In this document: positions 49,327-58,031 of the stretch, piece by piece | Position numbering within the stretch: position 1 is the first letter of the stretch | How the letters are laid out: each line of letters begins with the position of its first letter | Source: Methylobacterium adhaesivum | GTDB lineage: Bacteria > Pseudomonadota > Alphaproteobacteria > Rhizobiales > Beijerinckiaceae | Direction: 5' to 3' | NCBI RefSeq assembly: GCF_022179065.1 | Contig: NZ_BPQD01000014.1 | Span: forward strand, 62,001 to 126,000 | Length of the DNA stretch: 64,000 bases | Program-made: the position numbers and the translations under genes | The notes under the pieces: generated by a model | Seen by the model: only the letters and a program-made list of their open reading frames with translations | The model's database searches: none | Told to the model about the DNA's origin: nothing

Positions 49327-50375
49327 GCCGCCTCCCCCATCGCCGTTCCGCTCCCCATCGATCGATCCCCTGTCGCCGCGCCGAAGGCCGCCGCCAGCAG
49401 GCCGACCACGCGGGCGGGGTCCGTCGTGGTGAGGAGCTGCGTGCGGGCCTCCGTCGAGAGGCCGCCGCCGGCTTCGGCATAGGCCGCCAGGTGCTTGCGG
49501 GCGTGGCGCACACCCATGCGGACGCCGTAGAGGGCAAGCAGCCCCTCGTAATGCGCGATGGCGAACGCCGCCTTGTCGGCCTCGCTCAGCACCGGCGCGT
49601 CGCGGCCGGCGAGCCCCGCCGCGATCGCGCCGACGAGCCAGGGACGGCCCACGGCGGCGCGGCCGATCATCACCCCGACCGCGCCGGACTGCGCGAGGCA
49701 GGCGCGGGCCTCGTCCAGGGTGGTGACGTCGCCGTTGGCGAAAACGGGAATCGACACCGCCTCGGCGACGGCGCGGATGGCGCCCCAATCCGCCCGATCT
49801 TTGTAGAATTGCTGGCGGGTGCGGCCGTGGACCGTGACGGCCCGCAAGCCGAGGCCTTCGGCCCGCCGCGCGAGTTCGGCGGCGTTGAGGCTGGCATGGT
49901 CCCATCCCAGTCGCATTTTCACCGTCACGGGGATGCGCACGGCGCCGCGTACGGCGGCGAGGATGCGGGTGGCGCCCTCGATGTCGCGCATGAGGGCCGA
50001 ACCGGCCGCACCTCCGGTCACGGCTTTGGCCGGGCACCCCATGTTGATGTCGATTACGGCGGCGCCGGCGTCCTCGGCCAGACGCGCCGCCTGCGCCATC
50101 GGCTCGGGGGCGCAGCCGGCGAGCTGGACCACGTGCGGATCGATGCCCCCGCCCTCGGCCCGCAAGGTGGCCTCGACGCTGCCGCGCGCGAACTCGGCCG
50201 CCGCAACCATCTCGGACACGACGGCGCTGGCGCCGCAGCGGCGGGCGATCCGCCGCATATGCACGTCGGTGACGCCCGAGAGGGGGGCGAGGAGGACCGG
50301 CACCGGGCGTGGCTCGGTGCCGGAGGCTTCCGGGGTAGGCGAGCGCAAAACGCTCAAATAATCATCATCGATCAT
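49323..50375 (-). CDS. dusB: tRNA-dihydrouridine synthase B (NifR3)
   Basis: A 350-residue FMN enzyme that reduces uridine in the tRNA D-loop. The family signature is present: [38 protein letters not shown] with the catalytic Cys, [24 protein letters not shown] and [15 protein letters not shown] 50375 is chosen because upstream residues are not conserved. It heads the dusB-ntrB-ntrC operon and is divergent from ispD; the 116-base gap should hold both promoters. Confidence 0.95.
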   Translation of the reverse strand: MIDDDYLSVLRSPTPEASGTEPRPVPVLLAPLSGVTDVHMRRIARRCGASAVVSEMVAAAEFARGSVEATLRAEGGGIDPHVVQLAGCAPEPMAQAARLAEDAGAAVIDINMGCPAKAVTGGAAGSALMRDIEGATRILAAVRGAVRIPVTVKMRLGWDHASLNAAELARRAEGLGLRAVTVHGRTRQQFYKDRADWGAIRAVAEAVSIPVFANGDVTTLDEARACLAQSGAVGVMIGRAAVGRPWLVGAIAAGLAGRDAPVLSEADKAAFAIAHYEGLLALYGVRMGVRHARKHLAAYAEAGGGLSTEARTQLLTTTDPARVVGLLAAAFGAATGDRSMGSGTAMGEAA

Positions 50376-50491
50376 TGTGCTCAACGAATAGACAAAACCG
50401 CGTCGGGCGCAAGCGGCCGGCGCGATTTGATTTCGGGCTATGCCCCGCTTAAACGCTGGGCTCGATCTCACCCATGCGCGGGAGCGTTACG

Positions 50492-51226
50492 ATGTCCGGC
50501 ACCGCGTTCGAGGCGGCGGCAGTGGTGGTCGCGGCCGGTCGCGGAATCCGCATCGGCGGCGACGTGCCCAAGCAATATCGCCGCGTCGGCGGCCAGGCCG
50601 TTCTGACGCGGACGCTCGCGGCCCTGGCGGCGCATGACGGCATCGTCACCATCCAACCGGTGATCGCACCGGACGCCGAAGCCTTCTACCACGAATGCGT
50701 CGCCGATTTGCCCGCCGCGGCCCGTGAAAAGCTGCGGGCTCCGGTGCCGGGCGGGGCGACGCGTCAGCTCTCCGTTCGGGCCGGCCTCGAAGCCCTGGAG
50801 GATGCGGCGCCCGATCTCGTCCTCGTCCACGACGCGGCCCGCCCGCATGTCGACACCGCCCTCATCGACCGGGCGCTGGCCGCCGGGCGCGACTACGGCG
50901 CGGCGGTGCCGGGCATCGCCGTGACCGACACCGTCAAGCGCGTCGAGGCCGTGGCCGCCGGCATCGGCCGCGTGGTCGAGACGCCGGACCGCGCCGATCT
51001 GCGCGCCGTCCAGACGCCCCAGGCCTTCGTGTTCCGGCGCCTCCTCGACGCCCATCGCGCGGCGGGGGCGGAAGGGCTCGACGGTTTCACCGACGACGGG
51101 GCCCTGGCCGAATGGGCCGGGCTCCCCGTGGTGGTGTTCGACGGCGACCCCCGCAACCGCAAGATCACCCAGCCTTCCGATCTCATCGACGCCGACCGTG
51201 ATTTTTCCGGGGCCGTCCCCACCTGA
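50492..51226 (+). CDS. ispD: 2-C-methyl-D-erythritol 4-phosphate cytidylyltransferase
   Basis: A 244-residue enzyme of the non-mevalonate isoprenoid pathway, joining CTP and methylerythritol phosphate. The nucleotide-binding loop [20 protein letters not shown], the VHDAARPHV strand and the C-terminal [11 protein letters not shown] match the family. ATG 50492 has GGGAG eight bases upstream, better than ATG 50474. In many alphaproteobacteria ispD and ispF are fused; here they are separate but adjacent (46-base gap). Confidence 0.94.
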   Translation: MSGTAFEAAAVVVAAGRGIRIGGDVPKQYRRVGGQAVLTRTLAALAAHDGIVTIQPVIAPDAEAFYHECVADLPAAAREKLRAPVPGGATRQLSVRAGLEALEDAAPDLVLVHDAARPHVDTALIDRALAAGRDYGAAVPGIAVTDTVKRVEAVAAGIGRVVETPDRADLRAVQTPQAFVFRRLLDAHRAAGAEGLDGFTDDGALAEWAGLPVVVFDGDPRNRKITQPSDLIDADRDFSGAVPT

Positions 51227-51272
51227 GGGACATGCGTCCCTCCTCGCGAAACCCGGCCAGCCTGGAGCCACC

Positions 51273-51806
51273 ATGACGACCTACCTCACCCGCCTCGGCA
51301 CCGGCTTCGACGTGCACGCCTTCACGGAGGGCGACCATGTCTGGCTCGGCGGCATCAAGATCCCCGCCGACCGGGGCGTGCTCGCCCATTCGGACGGCGA
51401 CGTCGCCCTCCACGCCCTGACGGACGCCCTGCTGGGCGCCATCGCGGATGGCGATATCGGCACGCACTTCCCGCCCTCCGACGAGCAGTGGCGCGGCGCC
51501 TCGTCCGATCGCTTCCTGGCGCATGCGTGCGACCTCGTGCGGGCGCGCGGCGGCCGGATCGACCACCTCGACATCACCGTCCTGGCCGAAGCCCCGCGCA
51601 TCGGCGCCCACCGCGAGGCGATCCGCGCCCGCATCGCCGAGATCGCCGGCGTGCCCCTCACCTCCGTCTCGATCAAAGCGACCACCACGGAGAAGCTCGG
51701 CTTCGTCGGACGCGCGGAAGGGCTCGCCGCCCAGGCCGCCGCCACCGTGCGCCTGCCCGAGATCGACATCGACAGCGCCGCCGAGACCTCCGAGCGCCGT
51801 TCGTGA
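51273..51806 (+). CDS. ispF: 2-C-methyl-D-erythritol 2,4-cyclodiphosphate synthase
   Basis: A 177-residue zinc enzyme acting two steps after IspD. The signature [19 protein letters not shown] supplies the Asp and His zinc ligands; [19 protein letters not shown] and the C-terminal [19 protein letters not shown] complete the family marks. ATG 51273 has GGAG before it. It is followed by the cinA-type gene with a four-base overlap. Confidence 0.95.
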   Translation: MTTYLTRLGTGFDVHAFTEGDHVWLGGIKIPADRGVLAHSDGDVALHALTDALLGAIADGDIGTHFPPSDEQWRGASSDRFLAHACDLVRARGGRIDHLDITVLAEAPRIGAHREAIRARIAEIAGVPLTSVSIKATTTEKLGFVGRAEGLAAQAAATVRLPEIDIDSAAETSERRS

Positions 51807-52315
51807 TCGACGATCCCGCCCTCATGGCCCGGGCGGAGCGGCTGGTCGCCGCCTACGCGGCGGCGGGTCGGCGGATTGCGACGGCGGAATCCTGCACCGG
51901 CGGTCTCGTCGCCGGGCTTCTCACCGCCGTGCCGGGCTCTTCGGCCGTGCTGGAGCGGGGCTTCGTCACCTATTCCAACGCGGCGAAATCCGACTGTCTC
52001 GGCGTACCCGGCGCCCTCCTGGACGCCTACGGCGCCGTCAGCCTGGAGACGGCCCGCGCCATGGCGGAGGGGGCGCTCCAGCGGTCGCAGGCGGATGTGG
52101 CGGTGGCGATCACCGGAATCGCCGGCCCCGGCGGCGGCAGTCCGCAAAAGCCCGTCGGGCTCGTGCATTTCGGCCTCGCGGCGACAGGCACTCCGACGCG
52201 GCATCTCGAACGCCGCTACGGCGACCTCGGCCGGGCCGAGATTCGTCGCCGCGCCGTGGCGGATGCCCTGGCGCTGCTCGAGGACGCTATGGGCTTGGAC
52301 GCGCAACCGGCGTGA
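51803..52315 (+). CDS. CinA-family nicotinamide-nucleotide amidohydrolase
   Basis: A 170-residue protein equal to the C-terminal CinA domain (PncC type), which deamidates nicotinamide mononucleotide in NAD salvage. Motifs: [23 protein letters not shown] with the catalytic Ser, [16 protein letters not shown], and [19 protein letters not shown]. It starts at GTG 51803, overlapping the ispF stop (GTGA), so it is the third gene of the ispD-ispF operon. Its 3' end overlaps the convergent gene at 52287 by 29 bases. Confidence 0.88.
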   Translation: MIDDPALMARAERLVAAYAAAGRRIATAESCTGGLVAGLLTAVPGSSAVLERGFVTYSNAAKSDCLGVPGALLDAYGAVSLETARAMAEGALQRSQADVAVAITGIAGPGGGSPQKPVGLVHFGLAATGTPTRHLERRYGDLGRAEIRRRAVADALALLEDAMGLDAQPA

Positions 52316-52730
52316 CCGCCGCCGCCACCGCCTGACGCGGCGGGGCAAAGTGCAAGGACGCGTGGTCCTCGCTCGGATCACGCACCTTTGATGGGCGGCC
52401 CTCGGCGCGCATGCGCCGGTCGGCCTCCGGCCAGGATGGGAGGGCCGCGTCCGCCTGATCCCAATGTACGATGGACGCCTCGTCGCACCACCGCGCCAGA
52501 TGCGCCATGGCGCTCCGGTGCGGCCCGGCGGTGATGTAGGCCAGCATGCTCGCGCGGTCGTCCCAGGCCGTGACCGTCCAGAACGTCCAGCGCCGGTCGT
52601 TCAAGAGCGCGCCGCCGCGAAACCCGGCCGCCCGGCGGGCCTGGTTGCGGGACCGTACGGCGAACCACGCGAAACCCGGCAGGTATCGGATCGCGCGAAG
52701 CCGGAGGCGCGTCACGCTGATGAAGGGCAT
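52287..52730 (-). CDS. DUF3291/monooxygenase-like small protein
   Basis: A 147-residue protein beginning MPFISVTRLRLRAIRYLPGFAWFA. The WTFWTVTAWDDRASMLAYITAGPHRSAM stretch has the dimeric ferredoxin-like fold pattern of heme-degrading or antibiotic-biosynthesis monooxygenase relatives annotated as DUF3291. No catalytic site can be assigned. I take ATG 52730; an upstream ATG at 52757 adds nine weak residues. Its end overlaps the cinA-type gene on the other strand. Confidence 0.65.
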   Translation of the reverse strand: MPFISVTRLRLRAIRYLPGFAWFAVRSRNQARRAAGFRGGALLNDRRWTFWTVTAWDDRASMLAYITAGPHRSAMAHLARWCDEASIVHWDQADAALPSWPEADRRMRAEGRPSKVRDPSEDHASLHFAPPRQAVAAAVTPVARPSP

Positions 52731-52796
52731 GGGTGGGGTCCGCTCCGATCGGGACAAGGGTTCAGGATCGTCATCGGGGTGCCGCTGTCCGTCCGC

Positions 52797-53627
52797 TCAC
52801 GGTACCGGCGGATGTCGGGGCTGTCCCAAGGATCTGGCGAGCGCCGGCCACGTCTCCAGAAATTCCGCGCGGACCCGCATCCCCCCGGAGACCGGTTGTT
52901 TCGTCTCGTCCTGATCAAGCCGCGCAAACGCCAGCGTTCGCCCGTCTCGCTCCGCCCAACCCACGTACCAGCCATAGGCACGGGCCTCGTCAAAGCTGCC
53001 GTCGGGCTTGCGCGGAAACGCCGTACCGGTCTTGCCGTGCAGGCTCCAACCGTCCCCGGTGCGATTCACAGGGACGATCTTCCTGGTTTCGTCGAGGGTG
53101 TGGGCTGAGACCGCCAGGGTCCGGGTCGCGAGACGGCGCAGGAAATCGATCTGCTCGGCGGGCGAGACCCGCAGCGAGGACATGATCCAGGCCCGGTCGA
53201 GGCCGTTGTCCTGGCCCGGATCGCCGGAGAAGTCCGCGTTGCCGAAGCCGAGGCGGGCGGTTTGCGCTTCGAGCGTCGCGCGGCCGAGCCGATGCGCGAC
53301 GATCTGCGAGTACCAGACCACGGAGTGAGCCAGCCAGCGCGTTGGATCGGTGGGCACGTGCCACGCCGCTCCGCCCCAATCGGGATAGCCCGCCTTGAAG
53401 GTGTGAACCGGATGGTGGGCGTCCCTGAGGAGGCCCGCTTCGAAGGCGATCACCGCCAGGGGAATCTTGAACGTCGAGGCCGGCGTCACCCGCGTGCGGC
53501 AGTCGCCCTCCTCCAGCAGGACGGCGCCATCGGTCGCTTCCGCCACGATGGTGCACAGGCTCCGGGCGGCCACGGGCGTCGTGACGGTCAAACCGGCCAG
53601 GAGCGCGAGACCGAGCGGGCGTCTCAT
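52797..53627 (-). CDS. Class D (OXA-type) beta-lactamase
   Basis: A 276-residue exported serine beta-lactamase. A signal peptide (cleavage near TPVAARS) is followed by PASTFKIPLA with the nucleophile Ser and the carbamylated Lys (S-x-x-K), HSVVWYSQ (S-x-V), FGNADFSG in place of the more common YGN, and LHGKTGTAF (KTG). All active-site elements are therefore present, and FGN also occurs in known OXA carbapenemases, although spectrum cannot be judged from sequence. ATG 53627 overlaps the stop of the membrane-protein gene upstream by four bases, an unusual coupling for this enzyme. Probably chromosomal and intrinsic. Confidence 0.9.
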   Translation of the reverse strand: MRRPLGLALLAGLTVTTPVAARSLCTIVAEATDGAVLLEEGDCRTRVTPASTFKIPLAVIAFEAGLLRDAHHPVHTFKAGYPDWGGAAWHVPTDPTRWLAHSVVWYSQIVAHRLGRATLEAQTARLGFGNADFSGDPGQDNGLDRAWIMSSLRVSPAEQIDFLRRLATRTLAVSAHTLDETRKIVPVNRTGDGWSLHGKTGTAFPRKPDGSFDEARAYGWYVGWAERDGRTLAFARLDQDETKQPVSGGMRVRAEFLETWPALARSLGQPRHPPVP

Positions 53628-53899
53628 GGGCTCGGACGATCGCAGCGATAGGCGCGCCCGTCGGCCGAGGCGTGGACGATCCGGCCCCCCGCCGCCCGGC
53701 ACTCGGCGGCGCGCGCCTCCATCACCCACTTGTCGGCCAGGGCGAGACTGAGGGGCACGAGGGTCACGAGACCGAGGAACACCGCCACGGCGGTGATGGC
53801 CCAGCCGGTCCCGCGGGGCGGATCGGGAAAGGCCGGCCGTTCCGCCGGGGCGGGGAACAGGAACGCGAGGGTCGTGGCCCCGAGGAGGGTGACGCTCAT
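53624..53899 (-). CDS. Small membrane protein coupled to the OXA gene
   Basis: A 91-residue protein with two hydrophobic spans (VTLLGATTLAFLFPAPA and WAITAVAVFLGLVTLVPLSLAL). A short Cys-containing tail follows (AAECRAAGGRIVHASADG, then YRCDR), which may face the periplasm. Its stop overlaps the beta-lactamase start (ATGA), so it is translated first in a two-gene unit. No family recognised. It could assist export or be an unrelated partner. Confidence 0.6.
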   Translation of the reverse strand: MSVTLLGATTLAFLFPAPAERPAFPDPPRGTGWAITAVAVFLGLVTLVPLSLALADKWVMEARAAECRAAGGRIVHASADGRAYRCDRPSP

Positions 53900-54049
53900 G
53901 GGACATCCCGTGCTGCCGAGCCGGGATCATAGCAACCGACGCCGGCCTTTGCAGCGGGGCGGGCGGGCGACCGAAGGAAGCGCCGGTCTCCTGCCGATCC
54001 CGTGCGCATCGTGAACCGACAGCCGGAATCCCGCTTCGGTGACGGGACT

Positions 54050-54514
54050 CTACGCCGGCGAATCGGCGCGGAACGTCGGCCCCGCGGGCGGCACCGGGGC
54101 CCCGCAGGTGCAGCCGGTGGCGACGGAGGGAACGGTCCGCTTGCGGGGCGGCACCTCGCAGGTGAGCAGATGGTGGAGCATGTGGCCCATCGGCCGCTGC
54201 TGGTAGGGCTTCTGCAGCACCGGAACGTCCTGGTAGGTCGGCTCGAGCCCCTGCACGCCGTAGCCGGTGGCGAACAGGAATGGCAGGGCGCGCTCGAACA
54301 GCACATCCGCCACGGGATAGCTGCGCGCATCGCCGAGGTTCACGTCGAGCACGGCGGCGTCGAACGTCCCCGTGCGCGCCAGGGCGAGGGCCTTGTCGAG
54401 GCGCATGGCGATGACGACCTCGCAGCCGAGTTCCGTCAGCATGTCCTCGGCGAGCATCGCCACCAGGCTCTCATCCTCGACGAGGAGGACACGGCGTCCG
54501 TGAAGCATCGTCAT
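54050..54514 (-). CDS. Stand-alone response regulator
   Basis: A 154-residue receiver-domain protein. The acidic pocket is in LLVEDESLVAMLAEDML, the phosphoacceptor Asp in DAAVLDVNLGD, the Thr/Lys switch in FATGYG and VLQKPYQ. A 35-residue Cys/Pro-rich tail without a known output domain follows. Its start overlaps the stop of the upstream sensor kinase gene (ATGA), so it is the kinase's likely partner. Stand-alone regulators next to HWE kinases commonly act through protein contacts. Confidence 0.85.
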   Translation of the reverse strand: MTMLHGRRVLLVEDESLVAMLAEDMLTELGCEVVIAMRLDKALALARTGTFDAAVLDVNLGDARSYPVADVLFERALPFLFATGYGVQGLEPTYQDVPVLQKPYQQRPMGHMLHHLLTCEVPPRKRTVPSVATGCTCGAPVPPAGPTFRADSPA

Positions 54515-55644
54515 CGGGACACGTGCCCGGTCATCGCGTCCTGTCCCATCCACCCCAACGCCGTCAGGGGGATCCGGAGCCTGCACACCACCCCTGCGCT
54601 GCGGTAATCGATCTCCGCCGTGCCGTCGAACTCGAGGGGCAGCTGACGTTCGATCAACCGCGAGCCGAATCCCTTTCGCGTCGGAGGAGCGACCTCGGGG
54701 CCGCCGGACTCCTCCCAGGTGAGGGCGAGCTCCTGCCGCTCGTCCGCCATGGCCGTGAGGGTCCATGTGACCGCAACGCGGCCCTCGGGCACCGAGAGCG
54801 CACCGTATTTCGCCGCGTTGGTCATGAGTTCGTGCAGCGCCATGGACAGGGTCACCGCCACCTTCGGATGCAGCCGGGCATCGGGACCGTCGATCCGGAA
54901 CCGCTCCGGATCGATCTCGGCGAGGTAATGCGGTGCGAGAGTGCGCTCGACGACGCTGCGCAGGCTGGCGCTCTCCCAATTGTCCGCCACGAGGACGTTG
55001 TGGGCCGTCGACAGGGCCGCCATCCGCGCATCGAACACCTCGCGCGCGGCCACGTCGGTCTGACCACGGAAGGTCTGGGCGGCGATGGATTGCACCGTCG
55101 CCAGGGTGTTCTTCACCCGGTGGTTCAGCTCGTTGAGGAGGAGGCGCTGCCGCTCGGCCGCCGCCTTCTCCTCGCTGATGTCGCGCACCTCGATGATCGT
55201 GCCGATGATGTTCGCCGCGTCGTCCCGGATCGGGCTCGCCGTGAAGCCGACGGGATAGAAATGTCCGTCCGCGTGGACGAACACCTCCTCGCCCCGCTCA
55301 TGATTGTTCTGCGGGAAGGCCCGGTCGATGGCGCATTCCTCCAGGGGGAACGGCCGACCGTCCGGATAGGTGTGGTGCACGATGTCGTGGAGCGGGCAGT
55401 CGCGCTCGATCACCTCGGCGAGGGTGAAGCCGGTAAGATGCTCGGCCGCGCGGTTCATGTAGATGCAGTGCTGCCGGTCATCCATGAGGAAGATCGACAC
55501 CGACGCGTTGTTCAGAACTGCATTGAGCCGGCGCTCCGTCTCGAACAGCTGGTCGCCCCGGCGCAGGGTCGCCAGGGAGGCCGCGGCTTCGGCGGAAGAA
55601 CGCAGGGGTTGCCGGGAGTGCGGCACGGCGGTGATCCTTCCCAT
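54511..55644 (-). CDS. HWE/HisKA_2-type PAS sensor histidine kinase
   Basis: A 377-residue soluble kinase. A PAS domain with PAC end (LNNASVSIFLMDDRQHCIYMN to IEVRDISEEKAAAERQ) precedes the phosphoacceptor motif LLNELNHRVKNTLATVQSIA. The HWE-family ATPase part has ALHELMTNAAKYGALS and WEESGGPEVAPPTRKGFGSRLIER. These families are abundant in alphaproteobacteria and often sense light or general stress. ATG 55644 has GGGAGG seven bases upstream; the frame runs on to 55773 without support. It is coupled to the response regulator that follows. Confidence 0.88.
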   Translation of the reverse strand: MGRITAVPHSRQPLRSSAEAAASLATLRRGDQLFETERRLNAVLNNASVSIFLMDDRQHCIYMNRAAEHLTGFTLAEVIERDCPLHDIVHHTYPDGRPFPLEECAIDRAFPQNNHERGEEVFVHADGHFYPVGFTASPIRDDAANIIGTIIEVRDISEEKAAAERQRLLLNELNHRVKNTLATVQSIAAQTFRGQTDVAAREVFDARMAALSTAHNVLVADNWESASLRSVVERTLAPHYLAEIDPERFRIDGPDARLHPKVAVTLSMALHELMTNAAKYGALSVPEGRVAVTWTLTAMADERQELALTWEESGGPEVAPPTRKGFGSRLIERQLPLEFDGTAEIDYRSAGVVCRLRIPLTALGWMGQDAMTGHVSR

Positions 55645-55798
55645 GAAGCCTCCCCCATGCCCGTGCACCGGCGGAAAGCCGGCGTCAACGCCCGGTTGCG
55701 CGTTCCCGATCCCGTGATCGTAGCCGAATGCCGTTAACGGAACGGTCCTGGCTCTGAACGGTTGGTGAGACAATCGTCACAACAGCAGGAGATACCGA

Positions 55799-56194
55799 AT
55801 GCGGACCCTCGCACTCGTCTCGACGGCCGTTCTCGGCCTTGGCATCCTCGCCTCCGCCCCGGCCGAGGCCCGTGGTTACGGCTACGGCCACGGTGGTTAC
55901 GGACACGGCGGTTACGGCTACGGCCACGGTGGTTACGGTCGTGGCTACGGACGCTTCGGTGGCGGATATGGCCGTGGCTATGGACGTCGCGGCATCGGCA
56001 CGGGCGCCATCGTGGGTCTCGGCATCGCCGGCCTCGCGGCAGGCGCCATCGCGGCGAACTCCTATGGCGGCGGCTACGGCGGTTACGGCTACCCCGCTTA
56101 CGGTGGATACTCCTACGGCGGTCCCCGGGCCGTCGGCTACGGCTACGCCCCGGCCTACGGGTACGGCGGTGGTTATTACGGCTACGGCTACTGA
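55799..56194 (+). CDS. Exported Gly/Tyr-rich repeat protein
   Basis: A 131-residue protein: signal peptide (cleavage after PAEA), a tract of GYGHGG repeats, a hydrophobic Gly/Ala segment (GAIVGLGIAGLAAGAIAA) and a second Gly/Tyr tract ending in GYGY. Low-complexity Gly/Tyr/His proteins of this kind are common small envelope proteins of Hyphomicrobiales, with unknown role. AGGAG lies before ATG 55799; a terminator hairpin follows. It is the only gene on its transcript. Confidence 0.75.
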   Translation: MRTLALVSTAVLGLGILASAPAEARGYGYGHGGYGHGGYGYGHGGYGRGYGRFGGGYGRGYGRRGIGTGAIVGLGIAGLAAGAIAANSYGGGYGGYGYPAYGGYSYGGPRAVGYGYAPAYGYGGGYYGYGY

Positions 56195-56217
56195 GCCGGG
56201 TTCACCATAGCGTTGCG

Positions 56218-56246
56218 AAGGGGGTCGCCGAGGGGCGGCCCCTTTT
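56218..56246 (+). terminator. Intrinsic terminator
   Basis: AAGGGG (56218-56223) pairs with CCCCTT (56239-56244), enclosing a GC-rich inner stem and ending in TTTT, just after the Gly/Tyr-rich gene. Confidence 0.7.
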
Positions 56247-56332
56247 GCATTCGGGTCCCCGGCGCATCGGTCCGCAGACCCGGACGCTTCTTTTCGAGAC
56301 GAAGCCCTGAGCAGCGAGGCGAGAGGTTCGGC

Positions 56333-57205
56333 ATGGCGCACGCAATCAGCTATCCACCCCTGAACGTGCCGAAGCCCGTCGCCGACGGGGTCTGGATCGT
56401 CGATGCACCGCCCCTCCATGCGGGCGGGATTCCCCTGCCCCTCCGGATGACGGTCCTGCGCTTGGCGGGCGGCGAGCTGCTCCTGCATTCGCCGATCCCG
56501 TACGAGCCCGGCCTCCAGCGCGCCGTGGAGCGCCTGGGCCGCATTGGCCATCTCGTCGCGCCGAGCGTCGGCCACTGGCTGTTCCTGCGCGACTGGCAGG
56601 CCGCCTGCCCCAACGCCATCACCTGGGCGGTGCCGGGGTTGAAGGATCGGGGCCAGGTTCGCCGCTCCGGCGTGCGGATCGACGCCGAGCTCGGCGACCA
56701 CGCCCCCCGCTCCTGGGCGGACGAGATCGAGAGCGTGCTCGTGGCGGGCCCGGTGTTCCGGGAGGTGGCCCTGTTCCACCGCCCCAGCCGGACGCTGCTC
56801 CTCACGGACCTCGTCATCAACCTCGAAGGCGACCTCCTGCCGCCGCCCGCCCGCGCCCTCGCCCGGCTCCTCGGCATCGTCGCGCCCGACGGCAGAGCCC
56901 CGCTCTACCTGCGGCTGCTCCTTCGTCTGAACCACCGGGCGGCGGCCGACGCGGCGCGGCGCCTGATTGCCCTCGCGCCCGACCGGGTGATTTTTTCGCA
57001 CGGTCAGTGGTTTGACCGCGATGCGGCGGGGGAGTTACGGCGGTCGTTGGCGTGGTTGGTGGGACCGGACGAGGAGACTGCCGGCCGGGCGTCCCACCCG
57101 AACCATCGGGCGCCCGCCGCGCCGCGTGCTTCGACGGCGCTGGCGAGCGTCGCCGTCGTGGGCGTGATCGCGGCTCTAGCCTATGCGGGGAGACGGCGGC
57201 GATAA
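56333..57205 (+). CDS. DUF4336 protein (metallo-beta-lactamase-like fold)
   Basis: A 290-residue protein. VADGVWIVDAPPL, TVLRLAGGELLLHSPIPYEPG and HLVAPSVGHWLFLRDW follow the DUF4336 pattern, a family distantly related to metallo-hydrolases but often with reduced metal sites. A single membrane helix lies at the C-terminus (VAVVGVIAALAYAG) followed by basic residues. ATG 56333 has GAGAGG upstream. The stop at 57203-57205 is six bases before the direct repeat that bounds the tRNA-Leu island. Confidence 0.75.
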   Translation: MAHAISYPPLNVPKPVADGVWIVDAPPLHAGGIPLPLRMTVLRLAGGELLLHSPIPYEPGLQRAVERLGRIGHLVAPSVGHWLFLRDWQAACPNAITWAVPGLKDRGQVRRSGVRIDAELGDHAPRSWADEIESVLVAGPVFREVALFHRPSRTLLLTDLVINLEGDLLPPPARALARLLGIVAPDGRAPLYLRLLLRLNHRAAADAARRLIALAPDRVIFSHGQWFDRDAAGELRRSLAWLVGPDEETAGRASHPNHRAPAAPRASTALASVAVVGVIAALAYAGRRRR

Positions 57206-57210
57206 TAGCT

Positions 57211-57222
57211 TTGGTGCGGACG
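57211..57222. repeat. Left direct repeat of the tRNA-Leu island (att-like)
   Basis: TTGGTGCGGACG here is identical to 59570-59581, which is the 3' end of tRNA-Leu plus one flanking base. The bases after it (ATGGGAGACTCTCGGAACC) still resemble the T-arm region GCGGGACTCGAACC with changes, as expected for a degenerate duplicate of a tRNA end. Confidence 0.65.
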
Positions 57223-57515
57223 ATGGGAGACTCTCGGAACCACTGCAAATCTTCGTGATATCGAGCATTTTTCTGGCGCTGGCGGGGGGGCGGTCTTTGT
57301 AGCGGCAGGCGAGGGGAAACGCGGAGGTCCCTATCTCGCTCCGGCCGAGTTGCGCACAACTTGGTCGAACACCGTCTGCGATCTGGCAGTTCAGAACTAC
57401 GGGACTCAACCTTAGCCGAGTCTTCTGGTAGCTTGCCCTCCCAGGCTCTTGGCCTGCACCGAACCCGGCATGAAAAGTCAGTGATTCGACGCCGCTCTGA
57501 ACAACGCCGAAGCGT

Positions 57516-58031
57516 GTGATGAAGACGGTCCAGCACACGCAGGAAAGTCTCTCGGTCGCGTATGTACACGCGTTAGCCGGCATGGCGGGGGTGAACCTCG
57601 TGGACTCACGAGCGCATGATTGCGGGGTCGATGGTTCCTTCAGGCCCGTAATCATCAGGGCAAATGGACGTCGCGTTGAGTCAGGTGAAGCTTTAGATTT
57701 CCAACTAAAATCCAGCACTCGTTGGCGGGGCAGCGATACTCATATCGCTTATGATTTAGAGGCGGAAACTTTCAATGATTTTGTAACAAGGTCGCCGGCT
57801 GCGGTTCCGTTTGTTCTTTTGCTTCTTTGTTTGCCCAAAAGTGAAATGTTTTGGTTTCGGGCGACTGAGAGGGAAACGTCAATACGACATGGGTGCTACT
57901 GGTTTAAGCCGTCCGGAGCATCGACCGTCAACTCGCGCACAGTCACGATACAAATTCCTCGCACCAACTTGCTTTCGGTTGGTAGTTTATTGAATCTTTT
58001 GTCTGAGGGAAGAGCGGGGGCTGGGCTATGA
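57516..58031 (+). CDS. DUF4365 nuclease-like protein
   Basis: A 171-residue protein matching the DUF4365 pattern over most of its length: TQESLSVAYVHALAGMAGVNLV, then HDCGVDGSF, then ALDFQLKSS, then FVLLLLCLPKSEMFWF. The spacing of GVD and QLK fits the catalytic Asp and x-Lys of PD-(D/E)xK nucleases, so it may cut DNA or RNA; this is inference from motif order. It starts at GTG 57516 or the adjacent ATG 57519. Its stop overlaps the next start (ATGA), showing a two-gene unit. Base composition is foreign to the region. Confidence 0.8.
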   Translation: MMKTVQHTQESLSVAYVHALAGMAGVNLVDSRAHDCGVDGSFRPVIIRANGRRVESGEALDFQLKSSTRWRGSDTHIAYDLEAETFNDFVTRSPAAVPFVLLLLCLPKSEMFWFRATERETSIRHGCYWFKPSGASTVNSRTVTIQIPRTNLLSVGSLLNLLSEGRAGAGL

